64,000 nt of DNA from Haliclona indistincta (lineage: Eukaryota; Porifera; Demospongiae; Haplosclerida; Chalinidae). Of this stretch, positions 10,858 through 23,050 are shown in pieces. The translations under genes and the position numbers were made by a program. Under the pieces are notes generated by a model, which was not told where the DNA came from, did no database searches, and was given only the letters and a program-made list of their open reading frames with translations. The DNA lies in NCBI GenBank assembly GCA_964017065.1, contig OZ024783.1, positions 12,966,313 to 13,030,312 on the forward strand. Direction: 5' to 3'. How positions within the stretch are numbered: the stretch's first letter is position 1; each line of letters begins with the position of its first letter.

Positions 10858-12051
10858 TATTCTGATGATCTCAGATGGCGTATGGTCTACCAACACGAAG
10901 CCCTCAACTTGACGCACGATGCCATCGCAGCCAACTTAAATGTCGAATCCTCCTCAGTAAGCAGAACAGTGCTACTGTTCCGCCGTACGAACCACGTGAC
11001 AAAGAAACCTACAACGCTTCCAATCTTTCTCGTGAGTTGACCGACACTGTTCAGCTGATTATCCTCCAGACAGTTTTAGAGCTGCTAGCCTGCTAGGTAT
11101 ATTGCTGCACGAAATTCAAGCTGATATCGAATATGCCAATGGCACACACTTGGCTCCATCAATGGCACACACTTGGCTCCATCAACCATAATTATGTCAA
11201 TTTTTTCACAAGAGTGGATTTCAAGGCAAAGAATGCGTATAATAGCTGTTGTATCTGAGCGGAGCAGCGTTAACTAAAGTATTATTAATAACTCAACAGC
11301 AGCAGAATACAAGAGTAAGAACTGAGAATACAAAACAAGCAGGGTTTAAATAAGAGGAAAAGTGTGATAGTCAGCATTCTACACATTTATATAACACAAA
11401 TAATGTTCTCACGAGAGATACTACAATAGCTACTCAGAGAGATGACAGTCTGTGAGCCATGTTTGCAAGTGAACTCAGTATCTACACTGCTGACATGTTC
11501 ATCTTCTTGGATGAGACTGGTACTGACCGAAGGAACGTTCTCAGGCGATATGCATACAGCTGGCGAGGAATGCCTGCTGTAGCTCACAGGCTACTTGTCA
11601 GAGGTCAACGTATCTCAAGCATTGCAATTATGAGTACCTCTGGAGTTTTAGATTGTCATTTTGTTCAGGGAACAGGGGATGGAGATATATTCTATGATTT
11701 TGTGCAGAATAATCTTCTACCGCACATGATGCCGTTTAATGGTGTTAATCCGCATAGTGTTCTAGTACTGGACAATGCCTCTATTCATCATCCTCTATAC
11801 CTCTATTCATCGGTATTATGAGCATTGTGGAGTCTATTGGAGCTTTGGTTTGGTTTTTGCCATCTAATTCACCAGATTATAACCCTATCGAAGAACGTTT
11901 TTTAAAACTTAAGGCGATGATAAAGCACTTTGAAACTGAACAAGAAATGCAGGAAATGACTTTGGAAGAGATTGTTTTGGCTGCATTCACCACCATTACT
12001 CAAGATGACTGTTTCGGTTGGATCGAACATGCCAGAATCTATCGTATGTAA
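10858..12051 (+). pseudogene. Broken DDE_3 (IS630/mariner-type) transposase
   Basis: An N-terminal helix-turn-helix reads SDDLRWRMVYQHEALNLT, then HDAIAANLNVESSSVSRTV. The catalytic part follows in two frames. 11459-11821 has FIFLDETG (first Asp) and SVLVLDNASIHH (second Asp). 11818-12051 has LPSNSPDYNPIEERFLKLK with the third acidic residue. The frames are split near 11790-11815, where a short duplication of CCTCTATTCATC sits. The linker between the N-terminal and catalytic parts also contains stops and a 23-bp tandem duplication (11138-11183). All three acidic residues remain, but the gene cannot make a full enzyme. I could not define terminal inverted repeats. Confidence 0.88.
11138..11183. 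repeat. 23-bp tandem duplication
   Basis: Two adjacent perfect copies of AATGGCACACACTTGGCTCC plus ATC lie inside the broken transposase, one of several signs of its decay. Confidence 0.95.
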
Positions 12052-12157
12052 AATTTAATTTTACCAAAAAATTATTAATCTTTCAATCACTTTGCTATCT
12101 TGCACGTCATGCATAATTAACGGGTTCAGTTCTGTATATATACTATATGGCACTAGC

Positions 12158-12650
12158 TTACACATAGCAGCAACCACTAGGGCTTTCTGCTCTGCAAATT
12201 CCAGCTCTTGTAGATGTCCCCTTCTCAGAGGCCTTTCCAGGCGAGTATCTAACTGAAGGTCTGGAATCTGGAGTGGTATTAGTGGCATCAGTTGGAGTAC
12301 CACGTAAAGCTCCAGCTAAAGAAGAACTAGCCTCTGCTACAGACTCACGTGGTTTCTTCCTTTTAGGCACGATTCCTGTAATGGCTGGAATATCGGGCGG
12401 GTTGTCCAAACTTTTGTGATGGTCAGCAGTAACCATCCAGGCCCATAACCGCATCTGTGGCAAAGTATACTTAGTACCATGCCTCTCTCTTAGTTCATCA
12501 ACTGTTTCGTCAACTTTATCTTCGATTTGTCTTCTCTTGCTAGGTGGATTACTGGAAGGTGATGTTCGCTTACTTCCAACATCAAGGCCAGGGCTATCTT
12601 GTTTTGTTCCATCGCACCATAGCATGACATCGCGCTTGGTTCCTGATGAT
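12158..12650 (-). pseudogene. Fragment of a repeat-associated sponge hypothetical protein
   Basis: A probable exon starts after an acceptor-like TCATCATCAG near 12645 and reads MLWCDGTKQDSPGLDVG, a basic NLS-like KRRQIEDKVDETVDEL, then GTKYTLPQMRLWAWM and NPPDIPAITG. From memory, this mixture (a helical segment, then Y-T-x-P-Q-x-R-L-W-A, then a D-x-P-P-x-I-P-x-x-x-G loop) occurs in many sponge predicted proteins of unknown function, often near transposons. The C-terminal part continues in a different frame (12061-12303, HLQELEFAEQKALVVAAM), so the copy is probably decayed. It lies tail-to-tail with the broken DDE_3 transposase. Function unknown. Confidence 0.45.
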
Positions 12651-13199
12651 GATAAGAATAATATAATGATGAATACATCGAAGTTAAGTTCACCGGAGAA
12701 ACGAGCCAATGTTTTGATGAACTCTTGCCGAAAAGTAGCCGAGTAGCCTAGTACCAGCGCCATAAGCAGGAGGTTGAAGATATCCAGGGTATGGTGTCCA
12801 GAAGGAGTAGCGCCAAGTTGGATCCATAGTAGAGAACTGAAAGCGCTCTACACTCTTACACCTTCCCCTTGCAAGAAGACACTGTACACCTCTACTGTAT
12901 ATGCATTATGGGTGATAATCATTGATGCTGAGATAAATTAAATTTGATACTGAGCATTTTGTGAAAATATCGATATAAATTAATGATACGATATAGGTTT
13001 CAATTATCCATCAAAACAAGCCACTGACACGTGTTAGCTTACCACGAACGCGCTATGAGTAGTAGGATGATCTCCAGCAAGGCAGGAACATTGTGGTTTC
13101 TGTGACTTCCATATAACTATTGGTTTTTCTTTTTCACCAGCTGCATTTGTAACTATGTCTAATGCAACAGTAACTCTGTTTAGACTTTTGCTTCCACTG

Positions 13200-14760
13200 C
13201 ACTAGTTGTGATTGTTTTCTATCAAATCCATGGTCAGGCAGTACTCTCCAAAAACATTCAGTTCATCAACTGCTGATTAGACCTCTGTGACTAATACTCT
13301 ATACTGTTCGTTGAGTATTGGCATGTTATTTTTAATATACCTGATTGACAAACTCTCTTCCTTGATCAGAATCTTGATGCGGTAGCATCCTTGGCATTTA
13401 TACAGGAACTCTGCAATACCATTTGCTCCTTTGTCTCTTAATACTGTGCCTCTAGCCATTTTGAAAGAGACAACTAACAGTTTTGGTGCCTCTGGATGTC
13501 TTAAGGTCCAATCAGGTCAATTCCCACAGTGTGCCATCCTTCTGCCTTTACCGGTATTGGGTGAAGCTCAACTGTTGTTATATAAGTCAAATTTCCGAAT
13601 GTGTAAGCATATTAATTGATTTACACACAAATTTTGTTGATATCATGCACCTGTTTGCTCTTTGGCACTTTTCACATGTACAGCAATAATCTTTTACATC
13701 CTCGACAATTCCCTGCCGGTAAATCATTCTGTAGTCTTAGCAAGAGTCTTGTCCCTTCCAAAATACCCTCTTCCTAACACACTTGAATGACACTCTTCCA
13801 GCACTTGTAATTTTTAACAGGACTTCACTACCTCAGTGCACCATTATTTTGAGCAGATAAACTAACAAGTTTTCAATAGTAACTAACAAGCACTCCATGA
13901 TCCTACTCTACTAATTCTAATTCTATAATACCAACCAGGTTTGCTTCGGCTCCAATGTGTTATAAACCTGATCCAGTCAAATTGAAGTGACAATATGCTG
14001 TTAGAACGAAATTGCTTCATGTACGTCCTGTGTAACTTCACTGACCAAATAGCCAATTCTTTCTCATTGTTTTCTGAATCAGTGCTAGTACTTGTCTTGC
14101 ACGCAATAGCCTCTGAGTCATAGCAGTTAGTTGGCTCTGGTGTTCGTCTAACATGAACCTCTTCACCATTTCGTCTCTGCAAGTTAGCTGCAACCAATAT
14201 TTCCTGGTACCTTTCCTCCTTGATGGTGCCTGTGCATTTGAAAGTCAATGCATGTACAATGGAATTTGATTTATCTTTGTCATCTTCATCGTCTTCATCT
14301 TCTTGTAACTCACAATTCATACTCTCGTCTTCATCATTATCTTCATTGACCTCGAGAATTAACAGGGAACCATTTCCATATCACAAACACCAGCGAATTG
14401 TCTATTAAAACCATGCCCGCAGTGACAATACTCTTGCTAAACTCCTCTTGGTCGATGAGAAAAGCATTCTGGTGCCCATAGCAAATTCTTAAGACAGAGC
14501 CTTCGTGTACTGCACTCACTGCAGAGCGGCATTCCTCTTCTGCACCGAGAAAGCCATCATAACTGAACTGCAAATCTATTCAGTTGCCTCTTCTCCCTGT
14601 AATACAGCAAACCGTTTTGCTCTTTTCTTCTCAAACTGTCTTTCTCTGCCTTGCTAAATTCTGAAGGGAGTGTTCCGCTGCAACAAAGATTGTACAATCT
14701 GTCGTACAAATCGGGCTCCATTTTATACTGCAGCTGCAGCTTAACACGTGTTAAATAGCA
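13200..14760 (-). pseudogene. Decayed KRBA2-like integrase (GINGER/retroelement type)
   Basis: Read on the minus strand, the order matches integrases of the KRBA2/GINGER group, but in broken frames. The N-terminal domain (near 14724-14570) has EPDLYDRLYNLCC and EFSKAEKDSLRRKEQNG. A zinc-binding-like block (14343-14560) keeps SAVHEGS and CYGHQN. Around 13730-13640 CCTCEKCQRANR is recognisable. Near 13560-13500 come ELHPIPVKAEGWHTVGIDL and IGPL, the integrase core with its first Asp. Around 13440-13280 RDKGANGIAEFLYK follows. Frame shifts and stops separate every block. An acidic open stretch (13883-14320) between them may be inserted or unrelated. No LTRs or terminal repeats were found. Confidence 0.8.
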
Positions 14761-16072
14761 CGAGCATGGCTGAAACAGTGGTGCTGATGCTGCCAAATTT
14801 CTTAGGAAAATTTGTCACAGTGGCAAAATTTTCTAGTGGTCAGAAGATATTCTGTGACACCAGCTTGGCGTCCGTGACAAAAACTCAAGTGAGCGAATAG
14901 TAATCAATGAGAATCAGAAAAATTTAATCGCAACTCATAAACTGAAATAATACAGTCGGTTTTCTCCTTATATAGTGCTTTGATTTCCAACCAGAATTCA
15001 GAATGCAAATCAGTCTGCTGCATAACAACCCAAAGCATGCCTAGGTATCCGTATAGTGCAGTGAAAATGATCAGCTTGTGTATTGATAGACAGTCAGTCA
15101 TAAATAACATGAAATCCACCATGGCTAGAATTCTTAGTATCAGAAACATGTGGTTGCTGTAGCAAGCGATCTCTCTTCAAGTAAAATTTAGGGGTTACTA
15201 GGAACCCCAACGGTGGCTCAGTCAATTAAATTTTTTTATGACTGAGAAAATATTTAATTGTAACAATGAAAAACTTCTGAAAGTACATGTACACGCTTTT
15301 TCTGTTAATACATTCCTGATTGTTTTTGTGTAATTTTCCTGTTTTAACTTACAGATCTGAACTATTTTCTATGATAACTATTTGTTTCTTGGATAGAATC
15401 ATGTGAAAATGACATAAAAGAGACACAAAGCTCTCAAGATGATGAAAGTAATGGCTCTGTTGACTCTGAAGAGCACTGCATAGAAGAACTAAACATGCAT
15501 ACCAGAGACACTTGAATTCAAACTGACACTTTTCTGCACATTTACATTACTTTTACACTGCTTTTACAATACAAATTTCTACACTACAGCGTAGAATCTA
15601 TATTAAAACGTACATATCACGCAGTACTATTCTAATGCTCACATACACTTACCATCATTAAGTCATTCCTATATTATTCATCACATTCTATAATCATATT
15701 TCATTTGTGTACGTGTATAATTAATTTTACTTCATGGCAATAAATTAAACATAGCACAGCTATTACAGGTGTACAGTAAAATAATCTGAGTGCAGCTAAA
15801 ATCTTCAAAAGCAAATCTATGTACAATATCATACAACATCAATACCCCTGTCATCAAACAATGTAGCACTAGACAACACTGGATCAACAGACGACTATAG
15901 TGAGAGAGAGAGAGAGAGTGTAATCATAAATAGTACAAACTAGCACATACACCATGACCTTCTCCCACAAAAAGGATGAGTACACATAAACCAGACTAAA
16001 TGGACGAGAGTCTAGTACAGAGAGAGATGATTCACTTTGATTCTCAGGTAAATTCATTCAACACCTTATTTC
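14761..16072. other. AT-rich intergenic stretch with one possible terminal exon
   Basis: Mostly noncoding. Bases 15397-15515 follow an acceptor-like TTTCTTGGATAG and read ESCENDIKETQSSQDDES... to a stop, an acidic Ser-rich tail. It could be the last exon of a plus-strand gene or of a decayed element, but no upstream exon is visible. AATAAA-like signals follow near 15740. A short GA microsatellite sits at 15902-15920. Confidence 0.3.
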
Positions 16073-16074
16073 TT

Positions 16075-16225
16075 CGAATATCGTGTTTAATAGCTTGATC
16101 ATAGCAAAAAACGCTAGCAACAAAACTTGACGTTTCGGCCACATGGGCCTTCTTCAGAATACTCAAAACACGTGTACAAACACGATATTCGACTGAAAAT
16201 ACATAGCAATGAGCATATACAATAT
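16075..16225 (-). mobile_element. Short retroelement-like insertion with hammerhead-like core
   Basis: The ~151 bp insert is flanked by a 12-bp direct repeat ACCTTATTTCTT (16063-16074 and 16226-16237), which looks like a target-site duplication. It contains a 15-bp perfect inverted repeat (16074-16088 and 16178-16192, TCGAATATCGTGTTT). On the minus strand, bases 16157-16126 hold CTGAAGA, a GGCC-CATGT-GGCC stem and GAAACGTC. This is the order of a hammerhead ribozyme core (CUGANGA, stem II, GAAA, NUH). Such motifs are known from Penelope-like retroelements. Stem I pairing looks weak, so activity is doubtful. Confidence 0.5.
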
Positions 16226-16309
16226 ACCTTATTTCTTAATCACAAACATAGTGTACACTGTAAATAATTACGAATAAAAATGTAAATTGTTATGTACATG
16301 TACAAGTAC

Positions 16310-16493
16310 CTCTAAATCCAGCAGTAGTTTATTACTGGTCACCTCTCCCTTAGTGGTCCTCACAGCACTAGTGCTGCTACTAACCCTCCCTCCTCCTCCT
16401 CCTCCTCCTCCTTTAGTTGCCTGGACCTCAGGAGTGCGTGACCTGGTCTTCACTGGTCGAGCTACCCCAGACAAACCAGTGAAGACCAGCAGT
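16310..16493 (-). CDS. Possible internal exon, low-complexity protein
   Basis: On the minus strand an acceptor-like CTCTTCTCTAG precedes LVFTGLSGVARPVKTRSRTP, then a Gly run encoded by a (GGA)n repeat, then SSSTSAVRTTKGEVTSNKLL, ending at a donor-like GAG/GTACTTG. No flanking exon could be joined with confidence, and the peptide resembles nothing I know. It may equally be chance reading through simple repeats. Confidence 0.25.
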
Positions 16494-16639
16494 CTAGAGA
16501 AGAGAGAGAGAGAGAGGGAGGAGAATATATAGAAACAGTGGGAAAAGGGTGCAGGAAGTGAGTCAGTGAGATGAATGAAGAGAGAGAGAGAAAATGAACG
16601 GAAGAGAAAAAGAGGAATTGTTAGAATTTGCACAGTAGT

Positions 16640-18659
16640 ACTACAAAGTCAATGTTGTTGATCATGAACCAACATTTGATGGGTGTGGTCTGACATGAGC
16701 AGGTGATGACGTCATAACTTCACCTCCTTTATCATCTTCGGTAGTTGAGTTTGCCTAGTAGCACCAGGCACGGGACTGTAACGAAAACACAAAAAAAGTT
16801 AAATATCTGTGCGTGATGTGCGAGTGTGTCACCCATGCACCGTAGGAATTGATGAATTATATAATTATGTCGAATTTTCTTTGCATTTTGAAGAATATTT
16901 TCTTATAAAACCCATACATATCAAAATAACAACTACAAAATAACCTTTTGTGTGACTAAAGATCACTATACAGATCATTATAAGATATTGTGTGATTCTT
17001 CTATCTACAGATCATTATAAGAAGATTCTCTATACTCCTTGGATGTTAGATCAGTCTTCTTCAGTTTCTGATACTCAGTGGTAATAAGAGTCTCTGTTTT
17101 CTCAACAAGCAGAGAAGTGTTACTACGGTTTGGAAGAATTAATCAAAGGCTCTCTTTCTAAGCACACCTCATTAAAAGTGGGCTGAGAAAGTGGCTGATT
17201 TTCGATATTTGACTGCACTACCTCATCCTCTTTTTTCATTATTTTCTTGAAAAGTTTCTCAAAAGATTTATATATCGATATTATGTCTGTAAAACGAAGA
17301 AGTACATGGAAGATCAAAACCCCCAACAAATTTAGCAAAAGCAGTGCCAACACTGATTATAGTAACTATTTCCTACACTTATCTTGACAATAGTGGCGTA
17401 GAATATGAGCCCATTCAGTAGGGTATCCAGGATTTGGAATAGGAGGGTGCTTATAATTATATATTCATATTAACCACTCCCATTATTTATTGACCACGCC
17501 AGAAATTATTATTATTTTTATTATTATTATTTCAGTCAAAATTCAAGCAAAGCTTTGCATACTGCAGCTGTTCTCTGAGCTAGTATAGTAAAACGTGCAT
17601 TCCTATGGCTAGCAAGCCACTAATCACCTTACTAAATATGGCAAACATTAATTATTTTTGCTAAGCATGGTTAACTATATCTTATGGCTCATTAAAAAAG
17701 AAATTTCTGGTTCTTAGGGGCCGTGCTCAAGCACTGAAAGCAACCTTGTAAAAACGCAACTGGGCCCATTGATGGTACCAATTGAGACTGTCAAGTTCAA
17801 AACCATTAGAAGAGCTACCAAACCAAACCCAGCAGCAGCAAAGGGAATGATATCAGAGCTAGAGCAAGGTAGGAATATCCAAGACATTGAAAACACCTGT
17901 TGGATCCTAGAGTAAGGCTGTAGTTCTGTTTACAACCACCACACAAATATTCCGGTCCTGTCAAGAGCACACTGAGGATCAGGATTGGACCACAGGTGTC
18001 CTGGCTTCACCAGATATGCGTGACACTTTGTGGCAGCGAGCTACTTTGCTTTGGTTTTGGTTTCCAAAAGACAAAGGAAAAAAATTGATTGTATGACCAC
18101 AAGTTTTTGTTCAAAACGAAATTTTGTCTACATTGCTTGGCTTTTCCTAGCCTCTACAGCCAGTTAACAGTATAGGCCGATCTATGGTAGTTGCAATTGG
18201 TGATCACGTGCTATTTTCTGACGTCAGCATTGCATGTACATGTAAACAAAACTCTATGATACTTCAGTATTGTGTACAAATTCTGGAAATTCTTTTCCCA
18301 ATAGAAAGTTAGAAAGACTGTTTCTGTTTATAAACTTAGTCTAATAAACATTTCTTGGTAACGGCATGCAGTGTATAATACTAACAAAAGTTACTGTGTT
18401 TGTGTCGAACTAACTTATAGACTAAACCACTGCCGGAAGAACGACAGCTGCACGCTCATGACAATATCTCAGGCTAGGGAATATCAATTCAAGTACATTT
18501 AGAATTCTTGGATAATATTATCGACAGTAGTTTGGTAGTTTCTATACGGCTACAGCGGTTTGCAGTGAAATTGGAATCCAAAGCAACTCGCTCAGGTCAC
18601 GTGTACACGTGCGTCACCATCTTTAACATCAGTCACGGGGCGCAAGAGCTTTTTAGCTG
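16640..18659. other. Intergenic, no gene supported
   Basis: Only short open frames are present. The 76-codon minus-strand frame at 17123-17353 has a hydrophobic N-terminus and a charged tail, but no splice context. The last ~250 bases before 18660 are presumably the promoter of the copy A receptor gene. Confidence 0.35.
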
Positions 18660-18987
18660 ATGTCGCAGGAAAAATTGGAGAGTGAATGCTTACAAGCATT
18701 TCGACTAGGAAGCAAACAAGATGCTGAACGACTGTTATCACTTATAGTAAAACCTGCTGACTTCAGAACAATAGAAGACTGTGCATGCGCAGTAAATTTA
18801 TTTGTTCATGGCTGGAAAATCACTATAGCTAGTGAGTCCTCCTTGGTCCATCTGGCAGCTGTCCATGGCTGGTTGGATATTGTCATCGACCTGATCTTAA
18901 AGTATAAATGCGACGCCAACTGTGAGAACTCCGACAAACGCACTCCACTGTACTCTGCCTCTGCAACCGGTCAACTGGAGGTAGTAA
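18660..18987 (+). pseudogene. Copy A, 5' part: ankyrin-Roc-Death receptor split by transposon
   Basis: The frame starts MSQEKLESECLQAFRLGSKQ and aligns from its ATG with copies B and D. It covers the N-terminal helical region and the first two ankyrin repeats (SSLVHLAAVHGWLDIVIDLI, then RTPLYSASATGQLEVV). It breaks at GTAGTAA, where a 7.6 kb transposon starts, and the next in-frame stop comes 40 bp into the insert. The reading resumes at 26599. It is more diverged from B and D than they are from each other, so A is the oldest branch of the four. Confidence 0.9.
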
Positions 18988-19560
18988 GGCCCGGGTCACA
19001 CTACGTTTCGACCCGCAAAAATCGATAGGGGGTTGTCATCCGGCTCCACGCACAGGCCGGAAATACCTCCACTCACAGGCCGGAAATAGTCAGACCTTGT
19101 CATCCGCCTACTCCACGCACAGGCCGGAAATCTCAATCACAGGCCGGAAGCTTCTATAAAGCTCCACCAAAGGTAGCACTATCTGGAGATTGCTTGGAAG
19201 ATAGCTGATGCTCCTTGGCAGTCCTTGCTCCTGATGCTGGCGCTGCCCTTTAGCCGTCTTCACGTGTAAGTTATTACTGTACGTATACCTAGTCTCCATA
19301 CTATAATGTGTAGTGTATGTTGTGTGTGTACGTGCCTGCATAGATAGTAAAGTAATTCAGACCTCCCTAGTGTCAAAATGCAATGTGTGCATGTACTATG
19401 TACATCATGATACTATATAGAGAAAGGTTGATACAATGTAAATAGATGCCTTGTCGATGTGTAGGCATTAGAGGGTTAAGCATTTTGTTGTGTACGTAGG
19501 TCAATATGTGTGTCGTCAATAGCATGACTGTCTTATCCCAGTCTCTTCCTCTTCTCTCTC

Positions 19561-19593
<33 letters not shown>

Positions 19594-20689
19594 TTCTCTC
19601 TCTCTCTCTCTCTCGCTCTCTGTCTCCTCAATAACCAGTTGCTGTAGCATTTTTGTGTGTCGCAGGGATGCTGCTCCGGCCCTATTGGTCTTGCATTCTA
19701 TGCTTGCAGTGCTGTGTTGATGTAATACTAACCAGCAACAAAGTCACTATGTAGTCTGGACAGCAGTTGAATTGATGGCTACTGCACTACCATGCATGCA
19801 TGAACTTAATTATGTGATTGGTGCCCCGAACTGTTCATGCCTATAGCAGATGGCTTTACGGTTACCTATAGCTGAACCTTGATCTAATAGTTTCTGTTGA
19901 CTTAATGAGTCACTTGACATGGGTTGTCAGCTAGGGCGGCATGGATAGTGGTTAGAGTACTTGTCATCATGGAATCCGTAGCCATCAAAGAGATCTCTCC
20001 CTTTCCTCTCTCCTCTCTCTCTCTCATTGTCTTTTTTATTCCCTCTCGATGTTTCTATCTCTGTATTTTCATCTGTCTCTTACTCTATAGCTCTCTCCAA
20101 ATCTGTCTGCTTTCACTCTCTATCTTACACACATATTTTGTTATGAGCAAAACCAAAACTCTGTGTATGCGTGTGTGTGTGTGTGCGTGCGTGCGTGTGT
20201 GTGTGCGTGCGTGCGCGCGCGTGTATTTGTAAAATTCACCTATATTTTTTAATAAGGAAAACAATTTCTACTAGGAAAACAAAAATATGATATGTGAGAT
20301 GGAATAATGAGCTTCTGCTGATTGAAGGTCAATAATGAAACCTGAATGAAATTCAGGTTTTACAAGTTTTGTAAATAAAACCTTCACGCACGCACATTCT
20401 TAATCACTTACATAATATGTACTCACACTCTCTCTCACACACTTCATCTCTCAAACTATGTCTGATTGACTGCACTGATGAGATCCGATAGATCGAAACA
20501 GTCTGATAACTCTTGTTAATTGTCGACTGTCTGCAGTTTCAGATTCTATGTTTCTGTTCTCTCTTGTCAATTTTTATTTTGTTCAGCAAAAATTAATGTG
20601 TTCACATTGTTAAAATATAGATCTAATCATACGATTGTTTCAGCTGTGTTCTATTAAATAAATATTGTATTTCACATGTATACTAGCCT

Positions 20690-20763
20690 CGTCCCCAGGC
20701 CACACCCTCCTTCCTCGTTCATCTCCTCAGCAGAGGGAGTGGCCTGGAGGCGAGGCTAGTACT
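20690..20763. repeat. ACTAGCCTCG hairpin in the left arm
   Basis: CTAGCCTCGTCCCCAGGCCA pairs with TGGCCTGGAGGCGAGGCTAG around a ~30 bp loop. The inverted counterpart in the right arm is at about 25039-25118. Related GGGACGAGGCT ends occur in the MITE at 44180-44547. Confidence 0.7.
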
Positions 20764-22446
20764 ATACATGAGATAAATGTAGTACAGAGCTATCACATTA
20801 TTATAGCATGTGAGACATTGCTTTGAGTTTGACAAACATGAATCAAACGACCTGTATGTGAACTCTGTGATGCAGTTGAATGAGTTTCATACTGTGTAGC
20901 TGGTGAGCTTTAAGTTAGTGCATAGTGCAACGAATATTCCTGTCTCTAGGCAATAAGGATGGAGAATCATTCTATGGTAAGGTAAGCATATCAAGAAGCC
21001 AATTGAACACCATTATTATTATTATTATTATAGACATATTGATGTTACAATCTGTTTTTTGTAACCTTAAAACACACTCCAGCTTCGACCCCTTGTCAGG
21101 CAGACCACACTGGCGACACAGACTACGCACTACTTCAGCCTGCATAGAATTGTTCCATTAGCTACAAACAATCATACTACTAGATGCATAACATTGTGTG
21201 CTATGTTAGGCCAATTGCAGTAATAACAATTTTACATGCATTACTGATTAACTGATACATTTATAAATAAAGGACACTACCGGTGTTTGATATTATCTTT
21301 ATTGTAAGCGTTGTACATCAAACTAGAAATACTGGCAGCACGTACATACCTGGATGATGATGATAGTATCAACAGAAAAAAATTAGGTCCAAGTACATGT
21401 ATAATAATTTTAAAATACTTCAGGTAATAATTGCCTGTTTTGGTAGCAGAATGATCCTATCTCACTGCATACCGGCTGCATGTTGGGAAACTATTCCAAG
21501 TTTTTTCCAGAAAGAGCTTGTCGACAAACCAACACTCCTCTCAACTGAATAGAACTCATCATGCATACGTACACATCATTATTGCTGAATTGTACAATTC
21601 TTATTCATTCTGACACACACTGCACTGATGAGATCCATGCAAGAAGATCGAAATGAACAATGTGTTGTTGTTCATCTGCAGTTTCAGTCATTTATTTTAT
21701 GCTATTTTGTTCTTCGAGAAGGAACATCAAGTTTGTAGTTTTTGAGTATATAGCTACTCAGCAACCGAGCTACTGCACAATTTACTCCGTAAGAGCAAAA
21801 TCTCTGCACTATGTAGAGATAGAAAGAGCATCATCATAGACATAAGTATGCTTAGAGTGAACTTGTGTAGTAATCTATCGAAAATGCTTTGATGGCACTA
21901 AAATTAATAAAGAAATTTACAGCGGTTTTGTAGTGATTGTGGACCTAAGTTGAATTGTATATAATAATAGAACAAACTATACTTCCCCATAAGAATGAAG
22001 TATACTATGTAAGTTCTATACTGCATTGTTGCACTAGTACAATTGGTTTAGCAGTAAGTATTCTCACTACACTGTTACTATACTATTGTTAATTATAGTG
22101 TACTATAACAGAGCCCTGGACTTGGTGTGTGTACAAATAATAATTATTTGCTGCATGTGTTATGCATGACTCCTCTGTGTCTGTAGTTATAACTTGTGTA
22201 TCGCTATGTGTAATGATTGTGTGTGAAACAGTGTTGAAGAAGTGTTTTGAACCGAAACTCAATAACATTTGTACTTTGCAAGCCATTCTCTCTCACCAAA
22301 CACATGCTACTATCAATTTTACTGGATTGGTACATGTACCGAGGTAGTGACCAGTACTAATGATAGTTTAGTGCTGTTTTAAGCATTCATGTATTCTATT
22401 ACTAGTAATGCAGTATGTAACACTACTATCTAGACTGCTGTGATTA

Positions 22447-23050
22447 ATTTTGCACTGCAGCAGTGCAGCAGCTAGTACAACAGCAGTGCAGCCAGCTAGT
22501 ACCACAGCAGTGCAGCAGCTAGTACAACAGCAGTGCAGCAGCTAGTACAACAGCAGCAGTGCAGCAGCTAGTACAACAGTAGTGCAGCAGCTAGTACAAC
22601 AGCAGTGCAGCAGCTAGTACAACAGCAGTGCAGCAGCTAGTACAACAGCAGCAGTGCAGCAGCTAGTACAACAGCAGTGCAGCAGCTAGTACAACAGCAG
22701 TGCAGCAGCTAGTACAACAGCAGCAGTGCAGCAGCTAGTACAACAGCAGTGCAGCAGCTAGTACAACAGCAGTGCAGCAGCTAGTACAACAGCAGTGCAG
22801 CAGCTAGTACAACAGCAGCAGTGCAGCAGCTAGTACAACAGTAGTGCAGCAGCTAGTACAACAGCAGTGCAGCAGCTAGTACAACAGCAGTGCAGCAGCT
22901 AGTACAACAGCAGTGCAGCAGCTAGTACAACAGCAGCAGTGCAGCAGCTAGTACAACAGTAGTGCAGCAGCTAGTACAACAGCAGTGCAGCAGCTAGTAC
23001 AACAGCAGTGCAGCAGCTAGTGCAACAGCAGTGCAGCAGTGCAACAGCAG
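22447..23050. repeat. Minisatellite, 23-bp unit (26-bp variants)
   Basis: About 25 copies of AGCAGCTAGTACAACAGCAG plus TGC lie head to tail, some with one extra CAG giving a 26-bp unit. The unit mixes CAG triplets with a CTAGTACAA core. It sits at the centre of the foldback element. The array is highly uniform, which suggests recent expansion. Confidence 0.95.

Noticed and set aside
13883..14320. 145-codon acidic minus-strand frame as a separate gene
   Set aside because: It lies between blocks of the decayed integrase and has no family or splice context of its own. It is kept as part of that relic region.
22447..23050. CRISPR-like array
   Set aside because: Units are contiguous with no unique spacers, and the host is an animal; it is a minisatellite.
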